From contig CAYSWA010000028.1 of NCBI GenBank assembly GCA_964434535.1, positions 1-28,484 on the forward strand: a DNA stretch of 28,484 nt, read 5' to 3'. Origin of the DNA: SM23-32 sp964434535 (GTDB lineage Bacteria > Planctomycetota > Brocadiia > SM23-32). Both the position numbers and the translations under genes were made by a program. Positions 15,841-25,904 of the stretch are shown here, in pieces. The notes beneath the pieces were generated by a model that searched no databases, was not told the DNA's origin, and worked only from the letters and a program-made list of their open reading frames with translations. Each line of letters starts with the position of its first letter. The stretch's first letter is position 1.

Positions 15841-17061
15841 ATGGACAGAAGGCGTTTCCTGAAGCTGTCGGCGGAGGCACTGGCGATGATACCGTCCGAC
15901 TACACCGAACCGCCCTTGACCGATGAGCTGCGCCGCCGCGCGCTGGAGGGCGAGCTGCCCCGGCGCCGGCTGGGCCGGACCGGGGAGCAGCTCACCATCG
16001 TCGGCTTCGGCGGCTTCCACCTGCTGGAGGTCTCCGAGCGGGAGGCGGAGGAGTTGCTCAACTTCTACCTCGACGCCGGGGGCAACTTTATCGAGTCGGC
16101 GATTGCCTACGGCGACGGAGACTCCGAGCGCAAGATCGGACGCGTGATGAAGAGGCGCCGCGGCGAGTGCTTCCTCAGCACCAAGACCCACCAGCGCGGC
16201 CGCAAGGAGGCCGCCGAGAGCATCGATCGCAGCCTGCGTCACCTCCAGACCGACCACGTGGACAACCTGTTCATGCACGGCGTGAGCAGCCACGAGGAGC
16301 TGCGGCGGATCATGTCCGACGACGGCGCCCTGCGCGCCGCCGAAGACGCGCGCGACGCCGGCAAGGTGCGCTACATCTCGATCACCAGCCACCTTCCCGA
16401 GGCCATGCTCGCCGCCGTGCGGACTTACCCGTTCGACGCCATCATGGAGCGGATCAACTACTACGACCGCTTCAACTTCCCGCTCATCCACGAGCAGATC
16501 CTCCCGGCGTGCGTCGAACGCGGCATCGGTGTCATCTGCATGAAGCCCGTGGCCGACGGGCTCCTCTACCGGCCGGCATCGGCGGCGAAGGCGTTCCGTT
16601 GGGTCTGGAGCATGCCGGAGGTCACCTCCGCCGCCACGGGCAACAACACCATGCATCAGCTCGCCTCGAACCTGGCCCTGGCCAAGGACCACGAGCCGAT
16701 GGGCGACGACGAGCGGGAGGCGCTCTACGCCAGCGCGCCGGAGCTGGCGAACTACGTCTGCCGGCGCTGCGGGAGCTGCATGCCGAACGAGGCGGGGCTG
16801 GAGATCCCGGCGGTCTTCGGCTGCGAGGCGTACCTCGACCGCCAGATGCTGCCCGGCCCGGTGATGGACCTGCCCGACATGGAGATGCGCCGCGTGCTCA
16901 ACGGGTGGTTCCACAACCAGGACTATGCGAGGGCGCGCTATGCGTCTTTGGAGCGGCAGGTGACGCCGGACGTCGACTGCTCGGACGTGGAGCCCCGCTG
17001 CCCCTACGGCCTGCCCATCACCGCGAAGCTCAAGTGGGCCCACCGGAAGCTCACCTCGTGA
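15841..17061 (+). CDS. Fe-S cluster-containing aldo/keto reductase
   Basis: 406 residues. The ATG at 15841 fits the promoter just upstream; the ribosome site (GGGGGC) is weak. The N-terminus MDRRRFLKLS carries a twin-arginine motif, but no hydrophobic core follows (SAEALAMIPSDYTEPP), so export is doubtful. Residues ~40-320 are an aldo/keto reductase barrel (RRRLGRTGEQLTIVGFGGFH). Of the usual Asp-Tyr-Lys-His tetrad, Y90 (AYGDGDSE), K115 (STKTH) and H146 (MHGVS) are present, while the Asp position is E85. The C-terminal ~100 residues hold a ferredoxin-like cysteine cluster (CRRCGSCMP, and later CSDVEPRCPYGLP), so one [4Fe-4S] centre is likely. These fused reductases are common in anaerobes and Planctomycetes, but substrates are mostly unknown. 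No partner gene is in the same transcript; a new promoter follows at 17082. Confidence 0.82.
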   Translation: MDRRRFLKLSAEALAMIPSDYTEPPLTDELRRRALEGELPRRRLGRTGEQLTIVGFGGFHLLEVSEREAEELLNFYLDAGGNFIESAIAYGDGDSERKIGRVMKRRRGECFLSTKTHQRGRKEAAESIDRSLRHLQTDHVDNLFMHGVSSHEELRRIMSDDGALRAAEDARDAGKVRYISITSHLPEAMLAAVRTYPFDAIMERINYYDRFNFPLIHEQILPACVERGIGVICMKPVADGLLYRPASAAKAFRWVWSMPEVTSAATGNNTMHQLASNLALAKDHEPMGDDEREALYASAPELANYVCRRCGSCMPNEAGLEIPAVFGCEAYLDRQMLPGPVMDLPDMEMRRVLNGWFHNQDYARARYASLERQVTPDVDCSDVEPRCPYGLPITAKLKWAHRKLTS

Positions 17062-17081
17062 GGGTCGGCCGGGCCTTTCGG

Positions 17082-17111
17082 TTGACAGCCTGCGACGGCA
17101 CTCGGTACCAT
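17082..17111 (+). promoter_or_regulatory. Promoter for the membrane pyrophosphatase gene
   Basis: -35 TTGACA (17082-17087, perfect), 18-base spacer, -10 TACCAT (17106-17111, four of six). The leader to the ATG at 17209 is about 90 bases. Confidence 0.55.
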
Positions 17112-17208
17112 TGCGCGGCTCTGACGGGAGCGCGTCCGCGCCGGCGCTGCCGGCGCGTGCATTCCCTGCCGCCGACGCAGCGACCATTGCCCGAGAGGAG
17201 ACGCCGTA

Positions 17209-19278
<2,070 letters not shown>

Positions 19279-19305
19279 GGGGCGAGGCGCCGCGATCGAT
19301 GCCTC

Positions 19306-19329
19306 AGGGGGCGCCTTCGGGCGCCCCTT
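19306..19329 (+). terminator. Hairpin terminator with UUCG tetraloop after hppA
   Basis: GGGGCGCC (19308-19315), loop TTCG (19316-19319), GGCGCCCC (19320-19327), extended by a G-T and an A-T pair. The C(UUCG)G loop is exceptionally stable. Only two T residues follow, so termination may be assisted by Rho. It starts 28 bases after the hppA stop. Confidence 0.8.
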
Positions 19330-19419
19330 GTGCGCCGGGCCCGCACTCGCGCCCCCGCCGGGCCGGCCACTACAATGCAGCGGAAGACCCCCATCCCGCC
19401 GCGAGGAGAGACGCCCGCC

Positions 19420-21288
19420 ATGAGGACTGCATTCATCCGCCTGGTCCTGCTGCTGGCCCTGGCCGTGCCCGCCGCCCCGCCGGCACATGCCGTCGGCGTC
19501 AACGCCGGCACCGAGAGCGGCGTCGAGCTGGCCCTGCCGGCTCCGCGCGAGGGGTTCACCGTCGCCATCCTCGCCGACCGCACCACGGGCTTCGACGAGG
19601 GGCTCGCCGTGCTGGAGCAGGCCGTCGCCGAGCTGAACCTCCTCAAGCCCGACCTGGTGCTGCACATCGGCGACCTGGTACCCGGCTACATCCGCGACAT
19701 GGACCGCTGGGAGGCCGACATCGCGCGGGTCAAGGCGATCCTGGCCGAACTGGAGGCGCCCCTGTTCACCGTGGCCGGCAACCACGACGTGATCACCGGC
19801 ACCGGAGATCCGGACGACCGGCGCGGCGAGGCCCTCTACCAGCAGCATTTCGCCCCCCTCTACTACTCCTTCGACCACGGCGGCGCTCACTTCGTCATCC
19901 TCTACTCCGAGGAGAGCCTCCAGTCCCTGCCGCGCTTCCGCCGGGCGCAGATCGACTGGCTGCGCAACGACCTGGAGGCGACCGAGTCCGGGCAGGTCTT
20001 CGTGCTCGTGCACAAGCCGGCCTGGGAATACGACGGGGCGAACTGGGACGAAGTCCACGCCGTCCTGCGCGAGCACCCCGTGCGGGCGGTCATCGCCGGC
20101 CACTTCCACCACTACTACAAGTCGGTGCTGCGCGACGGCATCCGGCACTACGTGATCGGCGTGACCGGAGGGCGCACGTTCTCCCCCGAGCTGGCCGGCG
20201 GGCTGGAGCACTACTGCCTGCTGCACGTCGGCCCGGGGGACTACACGCTGGCGCTGGTCAAGCCCGGCCACGTGCTGGCGGACGACTACATCGCGGGCGA
20301 GGACTTCCACGCCATGGAGCGGCTGCGTTTCCTGTCCCGCGACCAGAGCGGCGCGGCCGCGCCGGTGCAGAGCCCCGAGGCGGGCCCGGTCAACGAGCAG
20401 GTGGCCGTCCACGTGACCAACCCTCTGAAGGTGGCCCTGCCCGTGACCGTGCGCGGAGTCGCCCGCGGCGGCCATTGGCGCTTTCGGCCGGCCTCACGCT
20501 GCGTGACGCTCGGGCCGGGCGAGCGCCGCTCCATCTACCTGGGCGTCAGCGCGCCGCTGACGGAGCCGACGGACGTCGTGGCGCCCGAGGTGGAGGTGCA
20601 GTACACCTTCACAGACAGCCGGGGCCGCATCATCCCCATCGTGCTGCCCCGCCGCGTTCCGCTCAAGCGCGCCGCAACGGCCCCGATCGTGAAGGCCGCC
20701 ATCTCCATCGACGGTCGAGCGGAGGAACCCGGCTGGCGCGAGGCGGCTCTGCTGCCGACGGCCGTATGGCTCAGCAGTCCCTACGAGACCGGCGAGCGGG
20801 GACCGCTCTTCCGCGTGCTGCCGACGCCGGCCGGCCTCTACTTCCACGCCGAGAGCCCCGACGTCGAGACCTCCGAGTTCCGCGGCTCCCGCATGCTGAG
20901 CGACGCCATCTTCATCGCCGCCGTTGAGGCCACCGCAGAGCGCTGCCCGGCGCCGGAGGAGCTGCCCATGGTCGTGGTCTTCCCGTTCGCGCCAGAGGGT
21001 CCGGCCCGGACAATGCGCGCGTTCTGGGACCTCCGCAGCCCCGTCGGCCCGGAAGCGCCCGGCGTGCACGCGGCCGCCAGAGGCGCGCCCGACGGCGGCT
21101 GGCAGTGCGAGGGATTCGTGCCCTGGGATGCCCTGCTCGCCGGCGGCCTGCCGCCGGAAGGGGACCTGCTGTTCAACATCGGGGCGTGGGACAACGACGG
21201 CGAGCTGTTTACCGAACTGCACTCGTGGGCGCCGACGGAGCCGCCGTTGTGGGGCCGCTTGGGCCTGGAGGGCTTGCCCTCCGATTGA
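19420..21288 (+). CDS. Secreted calcineurin-like metallophosphoesterase with C-terminal CBM9-like domain
   Basis: 622 residues. ATG at 19420 follows GAGGAGAG; an upstream in-frame start at 19330 lies inside the hppA terminator and is rejected. Residues 1-24 form a signal peptide ending PAHA. Residues ~44-300 are a metallophosphoesterase domain: GD85 in LHIGDLVPGY, GNHD (120-123), LVHKPAWEY, and GHFHHYYK. The first metal motif, usually D-x-H, reads ILADRTTG here, so the first His is missing. Residues ~310-420 look like a beta-sandwich linker. From ~421 a CBM9-like/DOMON-type sandwich begins (IVKAAISIDGRAEEPGWREA) and ends FNIGAWDNDGELFTELHSW. The substrate could be a phosphorylated cell-surface or environmental glycoconjugate; this is inference. 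A -10-like TACAAT at 19371-19376 lacks a clear -35. Confidence 0.82.
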   Translation: MRTAFIRLVLLLALAVPAAPPAHAVGVNAGTESGVELALPAPREGFTVAILADRTTGFDEGLAVLEQAVAELNLLKPDLVLHIGDLVPGYIRDMDRWEADIARVKAILAELEAPLFTVAGNHDVITGTGDPDDRRGEALYQQHFAPLYYSFDHGGAHFVILYSEESLQSLPRFRRAQIDWLRNDLEATESGQVFVLVHKPAWEYDGANWDEVHAVLREHPVRAVIAGHFHHYYKSVLRDGIRHYVIGVTGGRTFSPELAGGLEHYCLLHVGPGDYTLALVKPGHVLADDYIAGEDFHAMERLRFLSRDQSGAAAPVQSPEAGPVNEQVAVHVTNPLKVALPVTVRGVARGGHWRFRPASRCVTLGPGERRSIYLGVSAPLTEPTDVVAPEVEVQYTFTDSRGRIIPIVLPRRVPLKRAATAPIVKAAISIDGRAEEPGWREAALLPTAVWLSSPYETGERGPLFRVLPTPAGLYFHAESPDVETSEFRGSRMLSDAIFIAAVEATAERCPAPEELPMVVVFPFAPEGPARTMRAFWDLRSPVGPEAPGVHAAARGAPDGGWQCEGFVPWDALLAGGLPPEGDLLFNIGAWDNDGELFTELHSWAPTEPPLWGRLGLEGLPSD

Positions 21289-21327
21289 GGCCCTCCGCGG
21301 GCCCTTGCAGTTGATGGAATGTCGGGG

Positions 21328-21355
21328 TTGACAACGTCTTTCGCCGTGTTATACT
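21328..21355 (+). promoter_or_regulatory. Strong sigma70-like promoter of the exopolysaccharide operon
   Basis: -35 TTGACA (21328-21333, perfect), 16-base spacer, -10 TATACT (21350-21355, five of six). This is among the best promoter matches in the window. The start of transcription would be near 21362. Confidence 0.75.
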
Positions 21356-21597
21356 GTTCTGAGCGGGGGTAATCAGGGCAGCGCCGTCGCGCGGGCGACG
21401 AATCGTGCGCGTGCGATGGGCTGCCTTTGTCGTTTTGGCCCCGGGAGTGTTCGGGCCGCAGGGCCCGGTCGCCGGCGCGCAGGGACGGGCAGCGTCCTGG
21501 CCCGCCGGAGCGGACGCGGGGCGCGGCGGGCCCCCCCCTGGCCGAGAACTCCCCGCCACAGCGGGAGTGCCGCAGGGGACGCCGTCCAGGGGGTCGG

Positions 21598-21614
21598 TGC
21601 GAATCGGATTCGCA
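21598..21614. promoter_or_regulatory. 17-bp perfect palindrome, candidate operator
   Basis: TGCGAATC, central G, GATTCGCA. It lies ~240 bases downstream of the predicted transcription start and ~78 bases before the ATG at 21692. Its AT-richer core stands out from the GC-rich surroundings. It could be a repressor site or an RNA hairpin stem (with a loop too small unless pairs open). Confidence 0.45.
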
Positions 21615-21691
21615 GCGGCCATGCTTTGCCCCACCCGGTGTCCAGCTCCGTGGACAAGAGCGGCAGAACCCACAAGGAGACCCCGCATAGC

Positions 21692-22837
21692 ATGGCAGCC
21701 AGCAGGGAAGATCGTAGCGAGCAGCAGGTCGTGGAGTTCCTGGGGCGGCTGCTGGAGCAGCGCGTGCCGGCCGTGCGCAGCCAGTACAGCGCGGAGGCGC
21801 CACGTGCCTTCGCCTATCCCCAGGTGGAGGAGTTTTTCGAGATGGACGGCGAGGAGGCCGGCCAACTGCTCGAAGAGCTGGCCGCCGAGGGCCTGCTGGA
21901 TCGCCGCCTGGCCCACAAGGTGCACCTCTGCCCCGGCTGCAGGTGGCACACGCTGAACTTCGTCGAGGTCTGCCCCCGCTGCCGCTCCATCGACATCGAG
22001 ATCGAGAACGTCATCCATCACTTCGCCTGCGCCTACGTGGGCGCCTGGTCGGAGTTCAGGCAGGGGGTCGACCTGGTCTGCCCCAAGTGCGGCGACCAGC
22101 TGCGCCACCTCGGCCTGGATTACGAACGCCCCGCCGACACGTACGTCTGCCGCGAGTGCAGCTACGTGTTCACCGAGTCGGCGGTCGAGGCGCAGTGCCT
22201 GCGCTGCAACCACGCCGAGAACGCCGAGAAGCTGCGCCCCCGCCGCATCTACGACTACGTGCCGAACCCCAAGACCCACCGCGCCGTCGAGTACGGCCGC
22301 ATCCAGGGGCTCGACATCGAGTCGGTCCTGTTCCAGGATTCTTCGCGCGCCTTCCGGCGGGACTTCCTGATCTTCGAGATCGATCGCGAGCTCTACCGCG
22401 CCCGGCGCTATGATTCGCCGCTGTCGATGGCCCTGATCGACGTGCGCGGCTTCGAGCACGCGGACGGCGTGCACGGCGAGGCCGACGTCGAACGCCTCCG
22501 AGCGGAGATGCTCGAGCAGGTGGCCGGCGCGTTGCGTGACCTGGACGTGGTCAGCACCGTGGAGGAGACGTGGGCGGCCGTGCTCCTGCCGGAGACCCCC
22601 CTGGAGGCGGCCATGGCCGTCGGGCAGCGGCTGCACCGGAGCATCTCCGAGTACCAGTCGGTCAGCCTGGCCGAGCCGCTCGCCGTCACCGTGGCCGTGG
22701 GCGAGCTGGGCGAGGAGCACGAAGAGGGCCGGCAGTTCTTCGAGTACGTCCGGCGCGTCCTCGCCTGGGCGCGGGAGAGCCGGCCGGGCACGGTCGTGAG
22801 CGCCCAGACATGGAAGGAGGAAGCCCCCGATGCGTAG
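21692..22837 (+). CDS. TackOD1-type zinc-ribbon protein with degenerate GGDEF domain
   Basis: 381 residues, no signal peptide or membrane segment. AAGGAG is 12 bases before the ATG, rather far. Residues 1-75 are helical and winged-helix-like (VEEFFEMDGEEAGQLLEELA). Residues ~78-175 match the TackOD1 output domain: five Cys pairs at 80/83, 94/97, 130/133, 153/156 and 169/172, with IHHFACAYVGAWSEF and LGLDYERPADTYVC between them, predicting bound zinc. Residues ~222-381 have the fold of a diguanylate cyclase (DRELYRARRYDSPLSMALID), but the signature GGDEF position reads EETWA (291-295), so cyclase activity is unlikely. It is probably a sensor or adaptor, perhaps still binding a nucleotide. The next gene starts inside its last codons (8-base overlap), so it is co-translated with the export proteins and probably controls polymer synthesis. 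Confidence 0.8.
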   Translation: MAASREDRSEQQVVEFLGRLLEQRVPAVRSQYSAEAPRAFAYPQVEEFFEMDGEEAGQLLEELAAEGLLDRRLAHKVHLCPGCRWHTLNFVEVCPRCRSIDIEIENVIHHFACAYVGAWSEFRQGVDLVCPKCGDQLRHLGLDYERPADTYVCRECSYVFTESAVEAQCLRCNHAENAEKLRPRRIYDYVPNPKTHRAVEYGRIQGLDIESVLFQDSSRAFRRDFLIFEIDRELYRARRYDSPLSMALIDVRGFEHADGVHGEADVERLRAEMLEQVAGALRDLDVVSTVEETWAAVLLPETPLEAAMAVGQRLHRSISEYQSVSLAEPLAVTVAVGELGEEHEEGRQFFEYVRRVLAWARESRPGTVVSAQTWKEEAPDA

Positions 22838-25800
22838 CATCCTTCTGCTGACGGCAGCATTGATGGCCGCAGCGCTGGCGGGCTGCCGGGGCGTGAGCCC
22901 CGAGATGGCGAAGAGCGCCGACGACGTGCGCGTCAGCATCGAGGAAGCCGACAGGGCGTTCCTCTACTCGCAGGTCGCCCCCGAGCGCCTGCTGGAGATG
23001 GTCCGCGAGGGCGAGCAGCTCGCCGCTGCCCCGCTCTACGTCTACGACGCCGACACCGGCCAGGTCACCGAGATCAGCCCGGCCGCCCTGAGCGCTCGCC
23101 GCGCCGGCGAGAGCGCGGTCATCGCCGTCTCGGTCGAGACCCACGCCGCCACGGTGAACCTGTGGAACTGGGCCCGCGGCGACGTGGAGCGCCTCTCGCT
23201 CCGCCTGGACGGGCTCGCAGCCCGGCGCGCCGGCAATGGCGGGCCCGATGCGGAGGTCTACGACGTGCTGCTCGCCGCCCGGCAGAGCTCGCTGCTGCCT
23301 CTCTGCGGACAGGACGACTACGAGATCTTCCAGGCCCGCATCGCCGCCCGCGAGGACGGCAGCGGCGCCCTGCTGGGCCTGGAGCAGCTCACCCACAACG
23401 GCTGGGACGACGTGCAGCCGGCCTTCAGCCCGGACGGAAACTGGATCGTGTTCGTCTCGGCCGAGCGGGGCGTGGGCAACGTAGCCCTGATGGATTACCG
23501 CGGCGGATCCGTCGGGCTGCTGACGACGGACCAAGAGAGTTCGGCGCGCTTTCCGGCCGTGCTGCCCAACAACGAGGAATGCCTCTACGTCGCCGAGTCG
23601 GGCGGCATCAGCGACTTCTTTATCGTGGGCCTCGACGGCAGCGGCCCGCGCCGTGCCTCGCCGGGGCAGTTGAAGCAGATGCTTTTCTCCTGGGACGACG
23701 CCACGCGCCACACCTACCTGGCCACCGATGTGTTCGCCCAGAATCGGGACCTGCGCCTGCTGCTGGATCTGCCGCAGAAGGTGGACCTGCTCGACGCGGC
23801 GCTGCTGGCCGAGTGGAACGCGCCGCTGCTGAAGGAGTACCGCGAGAAGATCCGCGCCGCCCGCGCCGAGCGGCAGCATAACGCCAGGGAGCGCGGAGCC
23901 GTCCTCAGCGCGCGCGGGATGCACATGATCGACGTCGGCGTCTTCGTCGACGAGCCGGAGCAGAACCCCTTCGACCGGGCCGTAGAGGGCTTCACGCGCC
24001 TGCTGTTCACCCTTTCGATCCCCCTGTTCCAGGGGCCGCTGAACAAGGCGATCGAGCAGCGGGACACCTGGCAGGAGGTCGTCTACAGCCAGACCTACCT
24101 GAAGCGCTACAACGAGCTGGTCTACAACGTGGTGCGCGCGCATTTCGACTACAGCGAGCAGACGGCGAAGGCCGATCTGCTGGGCCGCGTGCTGGACCTG
24201 GAGCGCAAGCGCCTGTTCATCCTGCGCGCCCGCGCGGAGGCCGGCGAGGTGCTGCCGGGCAAGGTCGCGGAGGGCGAGGGCCACCTCAGCGCGGCCCGGG
24301 CGGCGCTGGCCGAGGCCCGGGCCGGGGCCGAGGCCGCTCGCGCCCGCCTGCGTGCCCTGATCGGCGTCGGCGCCGAAGGGGCGCTCCAGATCGAGCCGGC
24401 CGCGCTGGACTGGCGGGAGCCGCCCCACGCCGTGCCGCCGCTGGAGGAGCTGGAGGCCCTGGCGCAGGTCAACCATCCGGACCTGGAGCGCCTGAAGTTC
24501 CTGGAGCTGCGCGCGGCGGCCATCCGCGACATGGGCCCGCCCGAGACGCGCTCCCGCACCACGCTGGACCTGACCTACGGGCACGGCAGCGACCACTTCT
24601 TCAGCAAGACGGTCGACGACTTCATCTCCGCCGGCCTGGCCCACGCCCTGCCGCTGGAGAAGCTCGGCCTGGAGAGGGCCTACCGCGAGCAGTGGACCCA
24701 CGAGATGCTCGCCCATCGGCGCGCCCGCCAGCAGGCCCGCCTCGACGTGAGCGCCGAGCTGCGACAGACCCATGCCGCCCTGAACGCCATGGGCGAGGAG
24801 CTGACCGCCGAGAACACCTGGCGGGCCGTGACGGCAGAGAAGGCGCGGCTGGCGCGCATCTACGCCGCCCATCAGGCCCCGGCGGGCGCGCCGCAGCCGG
24901 ACGTGACCGACCAGATCCAGGCCGAGCTCGACGACCTGCGCCAGCGCGTCGTGCTGGCCGGTGTGCGGGCGGAGTTCATGCGCCACCTGGCCGCCTGCTA
25001 CTACCGGGCGGGGCTGGCCCGGCGGCTGCTGGAGGTGCTGGCCGGCGCGCAGGCCGCCCCGCTCACTCGCACGCGCTCCGTCTGGCTCTGGCGGTCACTG
25101 GAAGTGGTCAACGACCCGGGCCGGCGCGAGCGTTTCCTGCGCACCTGCGCCGAGCAAGGCATCAACCGCGTCTACTGCTTCGTGGCCCGCGTGGGCGACG
25201 ACTACTACCTCCAGCGGCACTACCACGAGTTCGGCCACTTCCTGGACCTCTGTGCGGAGCAAGGGATCACGGTCTACGCGCTCGCCGGCAACCCCCACTG
25301 GGTCGAAGAGGGACAGCGCGCCGAGGTCGGCGGGCTGGTGCGCAGCGTCGTGCGCTTCAACGCGCGCGCCCAGCAGGGCGCGACCGGCTTCGCCGGGCTG
25401 AAGCTCGACGTCGAGCCGCACGCCCTGCCCGCGTGGCGGGACGAGGACGGCCGCCGGCGACTCGCCCGCGCCTACCTGGACGTGATCGACCATGCCCGCG
25501 CCGTGCTCGGGCGGGACGGGGCGGGGCTGCGGCTCGCGGCCGACGTGCCCCCCACCTACCTGGGCGTGGAGGCGGGTGAGCCCGGCGACCTGTTCGGCGC
25601 CGTCTGCTCGCGGGTGGACGAGTTGACGTTGATGGCCTACCGGGACTCGGCGGCGCGAATCGTTGCCGCATCTGTTCCCGCCCTCGAGGCGGCCGCCGGG
25701 CACGGCGTGGCGGTGGAGATCGGCGTCGAGACCGCCGCGGACCAGCCGAAGGGGATCTCGTTCGCCGGGCAGTCGATCGAGGCGCTCGTGGTGGCCCTGG

Positions 25801-25904
25801 ATGCGGTCTACGAGCGGCTGATCGGCCGCGAGGCATTCGCCGGCTTCGCCATCCACGACTACACCAGTCTGGCCCAACTGATCGAGAAGAGCCATGGCCA
25901 TTAA
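22830..25904 (+). CDS. Three-domain lipoprotein: TolB-like propeller, TolC-like channel, TIM-barrel hydrolase-like domain
   Basis: 1024 residues in one uninterrupted frame. AAGGAGG stands ahead of the ATG. Residues 1-19 are a lipoprotein signal (LAGC, lipidated C19). Residues ~70-300 are a TolB/WD40-like propeller (DVQPAFSPDGNWIVFVSA near 200; FPAVLPNNEECLYVAES). Residues ~330-735 are an outer-membrane efflux fold: RLLFTLSIPLFQGPLNKAIE, long alpha-helical coiled segments (AEARAGAEAARARLRALIG), and a second strand-helix half (GLAHALPLEKLGLERAYREQ). Residues ~749-1024 look like a (beta/alpha)8 barrel: SVWLWRS, INRVYCFVA, ITVYALAGN, FAGLKLDVEPH, LRLAADVPP, VDELTLMAYRD, VAVEIGVETA and FAGFAIHDY are evenly spaced strand ends. 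D860 and E862 in LDVEPH resemble GH18/GH114-style active sites. A TolC fold would place the barrel in the periplasm at the channel mouth. The likely role is export and trimming of the polymer made by the downstream glycosyltransferase. The domain fusion is not one I recognise. Confidence 0.75.
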   Translation: MRSILLLTAALMAAALAGCRGVSPEMAKSADDVRVSIEEADRAFLYSQVAPERLLEMVREGEQLAAAPLYVYDADTGQVTEISPAALSARRAGESAVIAVSVETHAATVNLWNWARGDVERLSLRLDGLAARRAGNGGPDAEVYDVLLAARQSSLLPLCGQDDYEIFQARIAAREDGSGALLGLEQLTHNGWDDVQPAFSPDGNWIVFVSAERGVGNVALMDYRGGSVGLLTTDQESSARFPAVLPNNEECLYVAESGGISDFFIVGLDGSGPRRASPGQLKQMLFSWDDATRHTYLATDVFAQNRDLRLLLDLPQKVDLLDAALLAEWNAPLLKEYREKIRAARAERQHNARERGAVLSARGMHMIDVGVFVDEPEQNPFDRAVEGFTRLLFTLSIPLFQGPLNKAIEQRDTWQEVVYSQTYLKRYNELVYNVVRAHFDYSEQTAKADLLGRVLDLERKRLFILRARAEAGEVLPGKVAEGEGHLSAARAALAEARAGAEAARARLRALIGVGAEGALQIEPAALDWREPPHAVPPLEELEALAQVNHPDLERLKFLELRAAAIRDMGPPETRSRTTLDLTYGHGSDHFFSKTVDDFISAGLAHALPLEKLGLERAYREQWTHEMLAHRRARQQARLDVSAELRQTHAALNAMGEELTAENTWRAVTAEKARLARIYAAHQAPAGAPQPDVTDQIQAELDDLRQRVVLAGVRAEFMRHLAACYYRAGLARRLLEVLAGAQAAPLTRTRSVWLWRSLEVVNDPGRRERFLRTCAEQGINRVYCFVARVGDDYYLQRHYHEFGHFLDLCAEQGITVYALAGNPHWVEEGQRAEVGGLVRSVVRFNARAQQGATGFAGLKLDVEPHALPAWRDEDGRRRLARAYLDVIDHARAVLGRDGAGLRLAADVPPTYLGVEAGEPGDLFGAVCSRVDELTLMAYRDSAARIVAASVPALEAAAGHGVAVEIGVETAADQPKGISFAGQSIEALVVALDAVYERLIGREAFAGFAIHDYTSLAQLIEKSHGH

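Larger units (their letters stand above)
21289..21691 (+). other. Promoter and long structured leader of the exopolysaccharide operon
   Basis: 403 bases without a credible gene. The promoter is at 21328-21355, so ~330 bases are transcribed ahead of the first ATG. Visible pairing: AGGGCAGC 21375-21382 with GCTGCCTT 21420-21427 enclosing GTCGC/GCGAC (21386-21399) and ATCG/CGAT (21402-21417), i.e. a possible three-way junction; CGGGCC/GGCCCG (21452-21467); ACTCCCCGC/GCGGGAGT (21548-21568); and a 17-base palindrome (21598-21614). It does not match the c-di-GMP riboswitch consensus by eye. In GC-rich DNA some pairing arises by chance. Confidence 0.45.

Noticed and set aside
21416..21691. Upstream extension of the TackOD1 gene by 92 codons
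   Set aside because: Arg/Gly/Pro-rich, no family features, and the ribosome site is next to the ATG at 21692.
21362..21691. c-di-GMP riboswitch in the export operon leader
   Set aside because: Attractive given the GGDEF-like first gene, but the known GEMM core sequences are not visible.
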